This document shows, piece after piece, positions 8,431 through 17,360 of a stretch of 64,000 nucleotides of DNA. The stretch is taken from NCBI RefSeq assembly GCF_014050525.1, contig NZ_JACGAG010000001.1:320501-384500 (forward strand), given 5' to 3'. The translations under genes were made by a program, and so were the position numbers. The notes beneath the pieces are model-generated. The model saw only the letters and a list, made by a program, of their open reading frames with translations, searched no databases and was not told where the DNA came from. The DNA comes from Clostridium sp. cel8 (GTDB lineage: Bacteria; Bacillota; Clostridia; Clostridiales; Clostridiaceae). Each line of letters begins with the position of its first letter. The stretch's first letter is position 1.

Positions 8431-9159
8431 TCAACAATACCTGACATCTATACCTTCATTGAGTATATACTCTTCTGCTAAAGGAGTTATTATAGCATTT
8501 TTTCTTATAAAAACCTGGCCATTTTCACATGACTTTATAATATCTTTCTTTGTCAATACCCCTGTAAGTATATTGTCACTTGATAAATTATCCTCTAGAA
8601 AATTTTGAAAAGATCTATTTTTACCTATAACATTTCCAATCTCATCTGAATTTATAAACTTCATTCCCATGTTTACAAGGGTTTTTTCATATTTTAATAT
8701 CATATCATTATACACTGAGTTTTTAGTTAGCCCTAGTGACATATTTATAGGGTTTTTAGGATCAAAACTGTCCTTTATTGCCACTACATTTTTATTCATC
8801 ATAAGAGCCTGAGCAATTGCTGTAGTTACTAAGTTGTCTTCAATACCAAGTGCACATTTTACTAAGGTATTTCTTGTCATAATAGGAATAAATATTAAAT
8901 CGTCCTCTTTTATTGCTTTAAACAACTTTTTTCCAGAATCTAATACATTACAGTTCATATCCAAAATATACTTCTCTGGCACGGCTTTCTTTCCAGCTTC
9001 AGTACATGCTATATCATATTTAATTAACTTTTCAGAAGATAAAGCTCCAAATATTTGACTTACATTTACAGCCCCACCTGATACAAGCAGTAGTATTTTG
9101 AGATTCATCATATCTAAAACCTTTTTAACTACAATTTTTACTAGAGCCTCATTATTCAT
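8431..9159 (-). CDS. BMC-associated flavoprotein-family protein
   Basis: A 242-residue protein with a Rossmann-like flavoprotein (phosphopantothenoylcysteine decarboxylase-like) layout: LKILLLVSGGAVNV near the N-terminus and DDLIFIPIMTRNTLVKCALGI in the middle. Similar proteins are common in diol dehydratase and glycyl-radical BMC loci, where their role is not established. The first 16 residues (NNEALVKIVVKKVLDMM) look like a cargo-targeting amphipathic helix, so it probably resides inside the shell. The C-terminal ITPLAEEYILNEGIDVRY occurs in related BMC proteins. A corrinoid- or flavin-linked function is possible. The ATG was chosen for its GAGGTG site. Confidence 0.75.
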   Translation of the reverse strand: MNNEALVKIVVKKVLDMMNLKILLLVSGGAVNVSQIFGALSSEKLIKYDIACTEAGKKAVPEKYILDMNCNVLDSGKKLFKAIKEDDLIFIPIMTRNTLVKCALGIEDNLVTTAIAQALMMNKNVVAIKDSFDPKNPINMSLGLTKNSVYNDMILKYEKTLVNMGMKFINSDEIGNVIGKNRSFQNFLEDNLSSDNILTGVLTKKDIIKSCENGQVFIRKNAIITPLAEEYILNEGIDVRYC

Positions 9160-9172
9160 ATGCACACCTCTC

Positions 9173-10027
9173 TTACCTAATACTGCTCATTGCTATTCCT
9201 ATAGGAGTTACAAGCATTGGATTGTATGGCTTTACAGTTTTAATTCCGGTGTACCTTTGAATTATATTCTCTATCCCTTGAATTGAACTTGTTCCTCCTA
9301 CAATATAAATCTCCTGTACATCATATTCTTTAATATTGTGTGCAATTATATTGCCAATCTTTTCGATTACAGGTTCTATAAGCGGCACAACTGTTTTCAC
9401 ATTCTTAGGATCTATTTTAAACTTCTCAGCCTCTTCATATTCCATATCCAAGCTTCCAGATATAACAAGACTTAAATGGTATCCTCCTGTAGCTTCATCT
9501 GCCGAATAAATAACTTCTCCATCTTTCAATATAGATATTCCAGTAGTTCCACCACCTATATCAACTACTGCACCATCTTTTACTTTCAAAACCCTTGCAG
9601 CAGCAGTTGGTTCATCAACTATGGCAGTTACATTGAAATCAGAGGCTTCAAGAACGTTTTCAATTATTCTAACACTTCCTTGAATTACTCCAGGAGGTAT
9701 TGCAGCTGCTGCATAATCAAGATTTCTATTTAACTTTTTTTCAAGTTTCTCTTTCAACTCCCTAACTATTTTAACTGCTTTAAGATAATCAACTACAATT
9801 CCATCTCTAACAACGTTTGCCCTTTTAATTTCACCTGCTACTGGATTATTATCCTTATCAAGCACTGTTAGAACTATATTACAAGTTCCTAAGTCTACAC
9901 CTACTTTAAGTTCTCCATCTTTATAATCTTTTACAGGATTATAAATGGCATTTTCCATTCTTTTAATAAATTCATTTGCTTCATGGAACATATTTTCAGA
10001 TTGTACTGTAAAGCCTTTACCATCCAT
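9173..10027 (-). CDS. eutJ: EutJ-like Hsp70/actin-fold chaperone
   Basis: A protein of about 284 residues of the EutJ family (actin/Hsp70-like ATPase fold). It shows the phosphate-1 motif VGVDLGTCNIVLTVLD, EPTAAARVL, the phosphate-2 motif VVDIGGGTTGI and the adenosine motif VGGTSSIQGI. It is usually encoded in ethanolamine loci and probably helps fold or assemble the B12 enzyme or shell. Its presence in a propanediol-type operon shows mixing of eut and pdu modules. The ATG was chosen because AGGTGA lies 6 bases upstream; the in-frame GTG at 10036 sits inside that site. Confidence 0.9.
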   Translation of the reverse strand: MDGKGFTVQSENMFHEANEFIKRMENAIYNPVKDYKDGELKVGVDLGTCNIVLTVLDKDNNPVAGEIKRANVVRDGIVVDYLKAVKIVRELKEKLEKKLNRNLDYAAAAIPPGVIQGSVRIIENVLEASDFNVTAIVDEPTAAARVLKVKDGAVVDIGGGTTGISILKDGEVIYSADEATGGYHLSLVISGSLDMEYEEAEKFKIDPKNVKTVVPLIEPVIEKIGNIIAHNIKEYDVQEIYIVGGTSSIQGIENIIQRYTGIKTVKPYNPMLVTPIGIAMSSIR

Positions 10028-10032
10028 AAATA

Positions 10033-10686
10033 TCACCTACTTTTACCAATTATCCGAACAAATTCATTGTTTTTAAGCTCTGCTGCATTTGCCTCATCTG
10101 TATCAAGATGAATTTCAAGAGCTGACTTAATACTTACTCTAATTAATACATTCTTTAATATAATCCCCTTTTCTCCTGAAGTTTCCACATCTACAAGATC
10201 CCCATCTTTTACTCCATATGCCTTTGCTTGACTTGGAATCATATGAATATGTCTTTTTGCACAAATAACCTTGTTTTTTAAAAGAATCATTCCCTTAGGT
10301 CCTATAACAGCAAGACTTTCAGAATTATCCAATTCTCCCGAAGTTCTAACTGGAGGCTTTATTCCAAGCTTAAATGAATCACTTCTAGATATTTCAATTT
10401 GACTTGACTTCCTTACAGGGCCTAGAATTCTTACATTTTCAAAAGAACCTTTGGGACCTGCAATAGTTACCGTTTCATTAGCAGCAAATTGTCCCGGCTG
10501 TTTTACAGCATTTTTTACAGTAAGTTTGTATCCTTCACCAAATAGCTTTTCCAAATCCTCTTGAGTAACATGAATATGCTTGTTTGATATACCAATAGGT
10601 ATAGAAAATTCCCTGTTTTTTATTTGAGATTTTGTTACAATGTCAGCTACTATATCCTTTATAAGGACTTCATTTACATCTATCAT
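10033..10686 (-). CDS. pduL: PduL, phosphate propanoyltransferase (BMC type)
   Basis: A 217-residue PduL that converts propionyl-CoA and phosphate to propionyl-phosphate, recycling CoA in the shell. It is unrelated to Pta. The zinc-binding histidines are visible: NKHIHVTQEDL, CAKRHIHMIPSQA and LEIHLDTDEANA. The N-terminal ~20 residues (DVNEVLIKDIVADIVTKS) are an encapsulation-type helix, marking the microcompartment rather than cytosolic form. No propionate kinase (PduW) is encoded nearby, so a housekeeping acetate kinase probably finishes the pathway. Confidence 0.94.
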   Translation of the reverse strand: MIDVNEVLIKDIVADIVTKSQIKNREFSIPIGISNKHIHVTQEDLEKLFGEGYKLTVKNAVKQPGQFAANETVTIAGPKGSFENVRILGPVRKSSQIEISRSDSFKLGIKPPVRTSGELDNSESLAVIGPKGMILLKNKVICAKRHIHMIPSQAKAYGVKDGDLVDVETSGEKGIILKNVLIRVSIKSALEIHLDTDEANAAELKNNEFVRIIGKSR

Positions 10687-10723
10687 CTATATCACCTTTC
10701 AAGATATTTAAGACTTAATTAGT

Positions 10724-11074
10724 TCAATTTTTAAATGGCATTACCTTATAGAGTCTGGCAGCATTGCATCCAATTTTCCTTGCCTTTTCTTTATCGTAGG
10801 AATTAATTGTTTCAAATATAAATGGTTCTTCCTCTGGAAGCTTACCATAGTGGATCACTAATCTATTATCCATAACTCCAACAGCTATATTCATTCTTGA
10901 ATTTTGAGACTCTGTATATATTTTATGGAGAAAAGTATCTTCACTTAACTCAACTTCTTTAATATCGTAGGGAATTCCCTCTTCTTCTATTCCTGCAAGA
11001 ACTTCTCTTAAAATATATTTATCTGGACTGTCCACGCAAACAAAAATACTTGGCCTTTGAAGATTTGATGCCAT
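10724..11074 (-). CDS. pduH: PduH, diol dehydratase reactivase small subunit
   Basis: A 116-residue DdrB/PduH protein that pairs with PduG to release damaged cobalamin from the dehydratase and re-form active holoenzyme. It shares a fold with the medium dehydratase subunit, as the matching sequences [18 protein letters not shown] here and [18 protein letters not shown] in PduD show. The start codon overlaps the pduG stop by one base (TAATG), which implies translational coupling. Confidence 0.92.
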   Translation of the reverse strand: MASNLQRPSIFVCVDSPDKYILREVLAGIEEEGIPYDIKEVELSEDTFLHKIYTESQNSRMNIAVGVMDNRLVIHYGKLPEEEPFIFETINSYDKEKARKIGCNAARLYKVMPFKN

Positions 11075-12900
11075 TATAGCTCACTACCTTTCAAACTATT
11101 GTAGTAAGAAATTACAAGTCCTGTAGCTACAGCATTTCTAGGGCCTTTCTCCCCTCTTATGTTTCCACTTCCACAAACTACTCCATAGTGTGAAAGTTCA
11201 TCGGATATCATTTCAGGAATTTCAAAATCCAGTGCCGATCCACCTACTAAAACTACAAAATCAATATTTCTCAAATCATGGTTAGGAGCAATATCTCTTA
11301 AAGCTCTTACAGCATTTACAACAAATACTTTCCGTTTTGCCTCTCTTCTTACAAGCCTTATCTTTTCAACACTGTTTTTACCAGGAATAGGAACCATCTC
11401 ATCTTCCTTCACTATTATGTTCCTTGCAAACAAGCTTGAGTCAAGTGAATTTTCAAAGAATCGTGTACTTCCATCTTCATATCTCAGATTAAAAAGGCTC
11501 TCAACTTTAGCAAGTGGATACTTTTTTATATCTTCTGCCAAATTATAATCATCAAGTCCAAGTTCCGATTTTATAAGCATAGTAACCATTTCACCTGCAC
11601 CTGCATGATGAATTGATTTAGTCTTACCTGATTTATCTATATATGCAGAATCCGTTGATCCACCTCCCATGTCAAGTATTACAAGAGGTCTATCTGTTCC
11701 AGGTGTTGTAAGAGCTCCAAGTACGGCCATATCCGCTTCAACTCCACCTATAATTACATTAACTCCAGTTTCCTTTTGAAGACTTGAAGCTATACTTTCC
11801 ATAGGAAGTTTACTTGTCTTTACCATAGCTGCAAGAGCTACGGAATTTTCAAGAGCAAATTCTTCTGCAAGGCCTCCTTGAACCTTTTGAGGTACAAATG
11901 TATCAACAGCCAAAATATCCTGTATTTTTATATTATTTATCTCCTGAGATGTAAGATTTGCCATAACTTGCCTTACACGTTCAATCATTCCACCTACATT
12001 TGTCCCTGCATCTCCTGTAACATCTTTAAGCGGCCAAACTTTGCTAAGTTCACTCATTATTTTTTCAGCACCTTCTTCAATTCCAACCTTTTTTTGGCCA
12101 GAACCAATAAGTGTAAGTTTTCCTGCAGGTATTACCTTCTCTTTTACATCCCCTTCAGGAGTTCTTATTACAACAGCTGACCTATTTCCTATAAGGGCTC
12201 TTGATATTGGAATAATGTGCTTTGTTTCTTCAGGAGATAAATTAAACACTGTGGCAATTCCATAGGGATTTGACAGTACTTTTATTGTTTTCCCAAAATC
12301 TGCAACTTCTACAGCTGCAAGCATGCCCATAGGAACTTTTTCAATGTACTTTACCTCATCTACAATAGGTATTTTTTTAATCAATCTATTTGATATTATT
12401 ACCCCATCATCTGCCTGCACTATAGCTCCTGTAATTTTAACATCCCTTTTAAATGCATAATTTATCTTTTCTGCAGCAGTCATAAAGTCCACAGACTTTG
12501 GTATAACACAAATAACATTTTCATTGCTATGAATATTTTCAAGCTCATCTAAAAATACAGTCCTACCTGTACCTATTCCAATTCCTCCAGGAGTGTCAGG
12601 ATTATGACCTATCATAGTTGACTCTGTAATTACAGTTTCAGTTATAGTTTCCATTGCAACATCTCCAATAACTGGAGTTGCCTCATTTAAACATATAACA
12701 TTTAGGTCTTTAACTGAAACATTTATCTTACTACAAGCATCTTTTAGTGCTTTTAATATTCCTGCTATATTGTCATAAGTACCTTTAATGCCTGTAGTTT
12801 TAACCATACTACTTGAAACAAAATTTAAACCAGCATCAAAATCGGCAATGGCAACTTCTGTAGTGGAATTTCCTATATCTACTCCTGCTGTAAGTTTCAT
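11074..12900 (-). CDS. pduG: PduG, diol dehydratase reactivase large subunit
   Basis: A 608-residue DdrA/PduG chaperone-like ATPase that exchanges inactivated B12 on the diol dehydratase. The actin-like ATPase motifs are AGVDIGNSTTEVAI at the N-terminus and VILDMGGGSTDSAYI later, with VLVGGSALDFEIPEM near the end. Length is typical (about 610). The ATG giving MKLTAGVD was chosen, with AGGTGG six bases upstream; a GTG three codons earlier is less likely. It follows pduE by 13 bases. Confidence 0.95.
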   Translation of the reverse strand: MKLTAGVDIGNSTTEVAIADFDAGLNFVSSSMVKTTGIKGTYDNIAGILKALKDACSKINVSVKDLNVICLNEATPVIGDVAMETITETVITESTMIGHNPDTPGGIGIGTGRTVFLDELENIHSNENVICVIPKSVDFMTAAEKINYAFKRDVKITGAIVQADDGVIISNRLIKKIPIVDEVKYIEKVPMGMLAAVEVADFGKTIKVLSNPYGIATVFNLSPEETKHIIPISRALIGNRSAVVIRTPEGDVKEKVIPAGKLTLIGSGQKKVGIEEGAEKIMSELSKVWPLKDVTGDAGTNVGGMIERVRQVMANLTSQEINNIKIQDILAVDTFVPQKVQGGLAEEFALENSVALAAMVKTSKLPMESIASSLQKETGVNVIIGGVEADMAVLGALTTPGTDRPLVILDMGGGSTDSAYIDKSGKTKSIHHAGAGEMVTMLIKSELGLDDYNLAEDIKKYPLAKVESLFNLRYEDGSTRFFENSLDSSLFARNIIVKEDEMVPIPGKNSVEKIRLVRREAKRKVFVVNAVRALRDIAPNHDLRNIDFVVLVGGSALDFEIPEMISDELSHYGVVCGSGNIRGEKGPRNAVATGLVISYYNSLKGSEL

Positions 12901-12913
12901 ATATACCACCTAC

Positions 12914-13447
12914 CTAAGCTTTTAATCTGCCTCTCTTTTCATATACCTCACATGCCTCTCTTACAAGAGAAGCATTTATTTTTGCATTGTACTTCTCTTC
13001 TAATTCCTTAGCTATATCCAAAAGCTGCTGTTTTGTAGATCTATATGGTCTAAGGGCATTATATATTTCCATTACCCTGTCATCTGGAACTCTAGTTAGC
13101 TCAGCTGCCCTTTTTAAGTTCTGTGCAAATTGATTTCTTCCAACAGATTCAGCTACTTGAGCCTGATATAGTAAAACCTCTGGAGTTATTTTTATATCAT
13201 CTGGCACAACTTTCCCATTAATAACATTTTCCATATTTATATCATCTAAATTTTTACCAGTTTTAGTCTTTATAAGATCACTTCTCTTTTTTGCAAGAGG
13301 ATAGTCCTTTGAAGTAATTTTTACTTTACTAACCTGTTCAGTATTATTTTTTTCTTGTGCATCTTTACTATTTTGTGTATCTTTAGAATCTCCCATTGAT
13401 TTCATAACTTCGCTAACTATTTTATTTATTAAATCCATATTTTCCAT
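12914..13447 (-). CDS. pduE: PduE, diol dehydratase small subunit
   Basis: The gamma subunit (about 177 residues) of adenosylcobalamin-dependent propanediol dehydratase, part of the (PduCDE)2 complex. The conserved core is KDYPLAKKRSDLIKTKTGK, then GRNQFAQNLKRAAELT and DDRVMEIYNALRPYRST. An N-terminal amphipathic helix (MDLINKIVSEVMKSM) followed by a polar linker could act as a second targeting tag besides that of PduD. The ATG at 13447 has AGGGGTG six bases upstream; a GTG at 13456 and an ATG at 13438 are alternatives. Confidence 0.94.
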   Translation of the reverse strand: MENMDLINKIVSEVMKSMGDSKDTQNSKDAQEKNNTEQVSKVKITSKDYPLAKKRSDLIKTKTGKNLDDINMENVINGKVVPDDIKITPEVLLYQAQVAESVGRNQFAQNLKRAAELTRVPDDRVMEIYNALRPYRSTKQQLLDIAKELEEKYNAKINASLVREACEVYEKRGRLKA

Positions 13448-13458
13448 AAAATTCACCC

Positions 13459-14133
13459 CTATTCAAAAACTACTTTTAGTTCTATAGGATCTGCACCTTT
13501 AACTACATGTTCCGTTTCTTTTATATGGAGCACTGCAGCTTTTGCCTGATATTTAGGTCTTGCCATCTGATCATTTTTAACAGGTACAGGATTTGGTGAT
13601 TCACCTTTAGCATATTTTGCAGCATTTTTACCTATAGCCCTATAAGTTTCTCTATCTATTAGTGGAGCCTGTGGAAATAATTCTAGATTATTTAAAGGTT
13701 GCAAATCCTTTTGATGTATTAAACTAGTTCCTTTAGACTGTACCCCTATTCCTATTCCAGAACCGCTTAACTCAGCAGCATCATGACCCATAAATGCTAC
13801 ATCTGAACTTCTGATAACTCTTATAACTCTTGGAGTAATTCCCTCTTCTTCAATACCTGCCATAATTTCTTTTAAAACTTCATCATGTGGAATTCCAACT
13901 ATTGTTTTAGTCTGATAAATTCCAAATGCAGGTCCTAGAGCTATAACTACCTCATCACTTTTTTTACCTGCTTTTGCTTTTCCAACTTCTATAAGCTTCA
14001 TTCTCCCTGACTTTGACTGATTGTTCTCAGGCTTTTTAGAATCTAAATTATCTTCAGATTTTGACTTCAATTCCTTTATAACCTGTTTAGTTATAAGTTC
14101 AACTAATTCTTGATTTGAAACTGAATTTACCAT
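13459..14133 (-). CDS. pduD: PduD, diol dehydratase medium subunit
   Basis: The beta subunit (224 residues) of propanediol dehydratase. It contributes to the cobalamin-binding site at the interface with PduC. The N-terminal helix [18 protein letters not shown] matches the known PduD shell-targeting sequence pattern. The core includes [22 protein letters not shown] and [17 protein letters not shown]. It sits 16 bases after pduC and 2 bases before the small-subunit reading frame, as expected for a tightly coupled enzyme operon. Confidence 0.95.
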   Translation of the reverse strand: MVNSVSNQELVELITKQVIKELKSKSEDNLDSKKPENNQSKSGRMKLIEVGKAKAGKKSDEVVIALGPAFGIYQTKTIVGIPHDEVLKEIMAGIEEEGITPRVIRVIRSSDVAFMGHDAAELSGSGIGIGVQSKGTSLIHQKDLQPLNNLELFPQAPLIDRETYRAIGKNAAKYAKGESPNPVPVKNDQMARPKYQAKAAVLHIKETEHVVKGADPIELKVVFE

Positions 14134-14149
14134 AAAGCTGCCTCCTTTT

Positions 14150-15814
14150 TTAAATCTTATTAGGATCTAACGCATAGGATATATCTTTTATCTTGTTCCA
14201 TTTTTCTCCATCAAGTCTATATCCTGTGCCTGGTCCCATATAGTCATTACAATCATTTACACCACTTATAACATTGAAATTTTCATCAAATATTGCAGAA
14301 GCATGTAGATAATCACCTGCTACTCTCTGTTTAAGCATATTTAAAATTCTCTGAGCAATATCTTTATATCCACCTTTGTAAATTGCCTTTACAACATCAA
14401 TTCCAGTAACACCTTGCTCTACCAATTCTTGAGCTGCCTTTAAATCCTCCACTACATTTCTCTCAGGCATGTCCTTACTTCCATGAGCATAAGTTGCAGC
14501 TTCTACTTCCTCATCTGTAATAGCTGGAAGTCCTAGTTCTCTAAACATAACTTGCATTACTTTTGCAGCTTTATTCCTTATAGCAACTACATCTTCTTCA
14601 TTTACAGGGACAAGTCCGCCATCTACTTTTAAATCCCTTTCTAGTACTACCCAATCATCATAATCCTCTGCATCCCAATTTGAACCTGCAAACATATTGT
14701 CGTAATTTGGAGTAGAACTATATCCTGAGCATATGAAATCAGTACCTGGCAAAAATTGCATCATAGTTCTTGCAGTTCTTCTTATATCAGAATGTGTAAA
14801 TGTCTGGTCATTACTTGATGCACATTCTAGATCAAGCATTGTAGCTACAAGATTTTCTGCAAGTACTTCTCTTATACCTTCTGGAATTGCTGCTGGAACA
14901 CCTATACAACTAACAGAACCATTTTGAAGTCCTTGAGCTCCAGCTCCTTTTGTTATCATTATGCATCTTGTTTCAAGATAGAGCATTGACTTTCCTTCTG
15001 CATATCCCATTTGTACTTCCGATCCACTACCTGATGTAAATCTCATTTTAAGTCCTCTAGATGCGTAGGCAGATGCTAGAAAAGCTTTTGACCATGGAGT
15101 GTCATCACCATCTACGAATACGTCTTCAGTTCCATATACAGATATTGTTTCTGCATAGGAAGTATAGCCTAACATTCCAAGTTTAAGCTCTGTAGCTTCT
15201 TCAAGAGAACACTGAGTTAAAACTCCACCTCTACCTGTTTGTGATCCAATTAAAATACTTAAAGCATTAAAAGGTGCATACCTTACTATTCCAACTGTAG
15301 TTTCCATTTCATCAAAGCCTCTAAGTGCTGCCTCTGCAGCATCTGCTGCTATTTGAACTGGGTTATCTCGTACATTTGTAACATGACATTGATTTGAAGG
15401 AGTCCTTCTTACTCTCATCTTTTGAAGAGCCATCATCATTTCAACTACATTTAATTTATTAACTACTTCAGCAAGTTTTGCAGGAGTAAGTGCTGTTGTT
15501 ATTTTTATAATCTCATCTCTTCCCACATTTATATCAACAAGCATTCTTGCTATTTTAATTGAATCAATTTTCATTGCCTCTTCAGTATTTTCTATATTTA
15601 TAGCATGATTTGCAATAAACATGTCAATAAAGTCAAAATCCTCTCTCTTTTTACCATCCATTTCAACTATTTTGCCATCTTTAACTTTTACACTTGGCTT
15701 TGGATCATTTGGACTTTCAACAGCTATGAGTCCTACTTCAGGCCATTCTTTTACAAATCCATCATTATGAACAGGTCTTTTTCCCAATATCTCAAATCTT
15801 TTAGACTTTTTCAA
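14150..15814 (-). CDS. pduC: PduC, B12-dependent diol dehydratase large subunit
   Basis: The 554-residue catalytic alpha subunit of propanediol (or glycerol) dehydratase, a radical B12 TIM barrel that turns 1,2-propanediol into propionaldehyde. Strongly conserved family sequence is visible throughout, e.g. [58 protein letters not shown] and [15 protein letters not shown]. The start is a TTG preceded by GAAGGAAGGTG; no better start exists and homologues begin at this residue. Diol and glycerol dehydratases are close relatives; the microcompartment operon favours propanediol as main substrate. Confidence 0.96.
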   Translation of the reverse strand: MKKSKRFEILGKRPVHNDGFVKEWPEVGLIAVESPNDPKPSVKVKDGKIVEMDGKKREDFDFIDMFIANHAINIENTEEAMKIDSIKIARMLVDINVGRDEIIKITTALTPAKLAEVVNKLNVVEMMMALQKMRVRRTPSNQCHVTNVRDNPVQIAADAAEAALRGFDEMETTVGIVRYAPFNALSILIGSQTGRGGVLTQCSLEEATELKLGMLGYTSYAETISVYGTEDVFVDGDDTPWSKAFLASAYASRGLKMRFTSGSGSEVQMGYAEGKSMLYLETRCIMITKGAGAQGLQNGSVSCIGVPAAIPEGIREVLAENLVATMLDLECASSNDQTFTHSDIRRTARTMMQFLPGTDFICSGYSSTPNYDNMFAGSNWDAEDYDDWVVLERDLKVDGGLVPVNEEDVVAIRNKAAKVMQVMFRELGLPAITDEEVEAATYAHGSKDMPERNVVEDLKAAQELVEQGVTGIDVVKAIYKGGYKDIAQRILNMLKQRVAGDYLHASAIFDENFNVISGVNDCNDYMGPGTGYRLDGEKWNKIKDISYALDPNKI

Positions 15815-15832
15815 AATAACACCTTCCTTCTA

Positions 15833-16750
15833 CTAAATATAAGGTTTTGTATCAGTCTTAGGATCTTGTCCCATAGACCTTAAAATAGATAAACCAATTT
15901 CCCTTGCAGCTATAACAGATTGTCTAACAGCTCCTGAATCACCAGTTATTGTAATTATAACCTCGTTTGAATGAGCAGTTCCCCCATTTCCTGGGCTTGC
16001 ATAACTTACTAATTCAACATTTGCAGTTTTCATAGCCTTATCTGCCATTACAACTCCAATTCCAGCTGGAGCTCCAACTATAACTCCAAAAGCTTTTCCA
16101 ATTGGTGCACCAAAAGCTTTCTCAAGTGCAAAACTTGCTCTTGCAGTATATTGAAGTTCAATATGACCTGCATCACAGCCATATACATCACCAAAAGTTC
16201 TATCAAGTTGACCTAGTGCAACTTCAACAGCACGTCTAGTATCAGATACATCTTCGGCAGCAAGTAAAACCAGTGAACCATGCCCTGCTCCTCCCTTTGT
16301 ATCTCTTGCAAGTTCAACTGTTACAACTTCAGTATTTGTTGCCTTTACAGCTTCATCTGCAGCCATAATCTGAGGACCGGCACCTGTTCTAGAACTAATT
16401 ATTCCTATAGATCTGTATTTTTTATCAATTTTTAATTTTTCATGTAGAAAATAATCAACATTTGCAATTACAAGGCCTACGGTGTCGCCTCTTGCTGATC
16501 CTACAAATTCTGTAACTGCTGATTTTCCCATACTAGTTACCTCCTTCTTTTTATATTCTTTATCAATATCTTCTTTAGAAATATCCTGAGAAGTATCCTG
16601 CTTTTCTTTTGAATCATTATCCTGTTCAGATACCTGGAATTCTTCTAAAATAGATTCAACAATGCTTGTTATAGTGTCTTCATCTAAATTTTTTACATCA
16701 ACTCTTTTATTTAGTTCAGACATTACATTTTGAATCAAATCACCATTCAT
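15833..16750 (-). CDS. pduB: PduB, tandem-BMC shell protein with internal PduB' start
   Basis: A 305-residue trimeric shell protein with two permuted BMC domains after a ~73-residue N-terminal extension. The first helix (GDLIQNVMSELNKRV) resembles the PduB N-terminus, which in Salmonella links shell to cargo. A second ATG at residue 74 (MGKSAVTEFVG, position 16531) has its own AAGGAGG ribosome site 9 bases upstream (16541-16547), so a shorter PduB' is almost certainly made as in Salmonella. It is the second gene of the operon. Confidence 0.95.
   Translation of the reverse strand: MNGDLIQNVMSELNKRVDVKNLDEDTITSIVESILEEFQVSEQDNDSKEKQDTSQDISKEDIDKEYKKKEVTSMGKSAVTEFVGSARGDTVGLVIANVDYFLHEKLKIDKKYRSIGIISSRTGAGPQIMAADEAVKATNTEVVTVELARDTKGGAGHGSLVLLAAEDVSDTRRAVEVALGQLDRTFGDVYGCDAGHIELQYTARASFALEKAFGAPIGKAFGVIVGAPAGIGVVMADKAMKTANVELVSYASPGNGGTAHSNEVIITITGDSGAVRQSVIAAREIGLSILRSMGQDPKTDTKPYI
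16541..16547 (-). promoter_or_regulatory. Internal ribosome binding site for PduB'
   Basis: AAGGAGG lies inside the pduB coding region, spaced to serve the in-frame ATG at 16531. It allows translation of the short shell protein PduB' from the same mRNA. Confidence 0.8.
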
Positions 16751-16772
16751 AATAAATTACCTCACATTCGAT

Positions 16773-17060
16773 TTATTGCTGAACATCTAGCTTTGGCAAT
16801 ATCTTTTCAACATCTGTATGTGGTCTTGGAATTACATGAATAGAAACAACCTCACCTACCCTTTTTGCAGAAGCGGCACCTGCATCAGTGGCTGCCTTTA
16901 CAGCTCCAACATCTCCTCTAACCATAACAGTTACAAGTCCCGATCCAATTTTTTCATATCCTATAAGTGAAACGTTTGCAGCTTTTACCATTGAATCCGC
17001 AGCTTCAATTGCAGGAATTAAACCTCTAGTTTCTACCATTCCCAATGCTTCTTGTCCCAT
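16773..17060 (-). CDS. pduA: PduA, hexameric BMC shell protein
   Basis: A 95-residue single-BMC-domain protein that forms the flat hexameric facets of the shell with a central substrate pore. It starts [21 protein letters not shown] and ends with the usual [11 protein letters not shown]. It is the first gene of the operon, with TTGGAGG before the ATG and an ~86-base leader. The operon has no second short PduJ-type gene; the other single-BMC protein is the extended one at 3150-3782. Confidence 0.95.
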   Translation of the reverse strand: MGQEALGMVETRGLIPAIEAADSMVKAANVSLIGYEKIGSGLVTVMVRGDVGAVKAATDAGAASAKRVGEVVSIHVIPRPHTDVEKILPKLDVQQ

Positions 17061-17116
17061 AACTATACCTCCAAAATAAGTTTTTTATTTCTCACTTATT
17101 ATTTTACATTAAGTAT

Positions 17117-17134
17117 GTTGATTACGTTTACAAT
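17117..17134 (-). promoter_or_regulatory. cre site (CcpA operator) in the pdu leader
   Basis: On the minus strand ATTGTAAACGTAATCAAC matches the cre consensus WWTGNAARCGNWWWCAWW at 17 of 18 positions. It lies about 12-29 bases downstream of the predicted pdu transcription start, a roadblock position that would impose carbon catabolite repression. Confidence 0.7.
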
Positions 17135-17152
17135 ATTTTGTCTTATTTAAAG

Positions 17153-17216
17153 ATTATATAGATAAATTTTAATTGTATTTTTTAGACTTATTTTTGCACT
17201 TTTTAGACATATTTTT
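17153..17216 (-). promoter_or_regulatory. pdu promoter with two AraC-type direct-repeat operators
   Basis: The minus-strand -10 is TATAAT (17153-17158), but no good -35 is present at the right distance, which points to activator dependence. Directly upstream two direct repeats TTTAGACTTATTTTT (17181-17195) and TTTAGACATATTTTT (17202-17216) differ at one base and are spaced 21 bp, two helical turns, as expected for a dimeric AraC-family activator. The divergent response regulator at 18590 is the obvious candidate binder. Confidence 0.72.
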
Positions 17217-17244
17217 AATAAGCTTAATTTGAAAGGTATTTTAG

Positions 17245-17273
17245 TTGATTTTGTGACTACTGACTAGTATACT
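17245..17273 (+). promoter_or_regulatory. Promoter of the PocR kinase / AraC regulator operon
   Basis: TTGATT (17245-17250) and TATACT (17268-17273) are separated by 17 bases, about 85 bases before the kinase start codon, reading rightwards away from pduA. Confidence 0.6.
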
Positions 17274-17360
17274 GATAATATAGGTATTATTTATATTAGA
17301 GTTAATTTTTTACATACACATCCTCTTTAACTCTTAAAACAATATGCTATGGGGGATTTT

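Noticed and set aside
17060..17150. Cobalamin riboswitch before the pdu operon
   Set aside because: The predicted leader is only about 86 bases, too short for a B12 riboswitch, and no B12-box-like sequence is visible.
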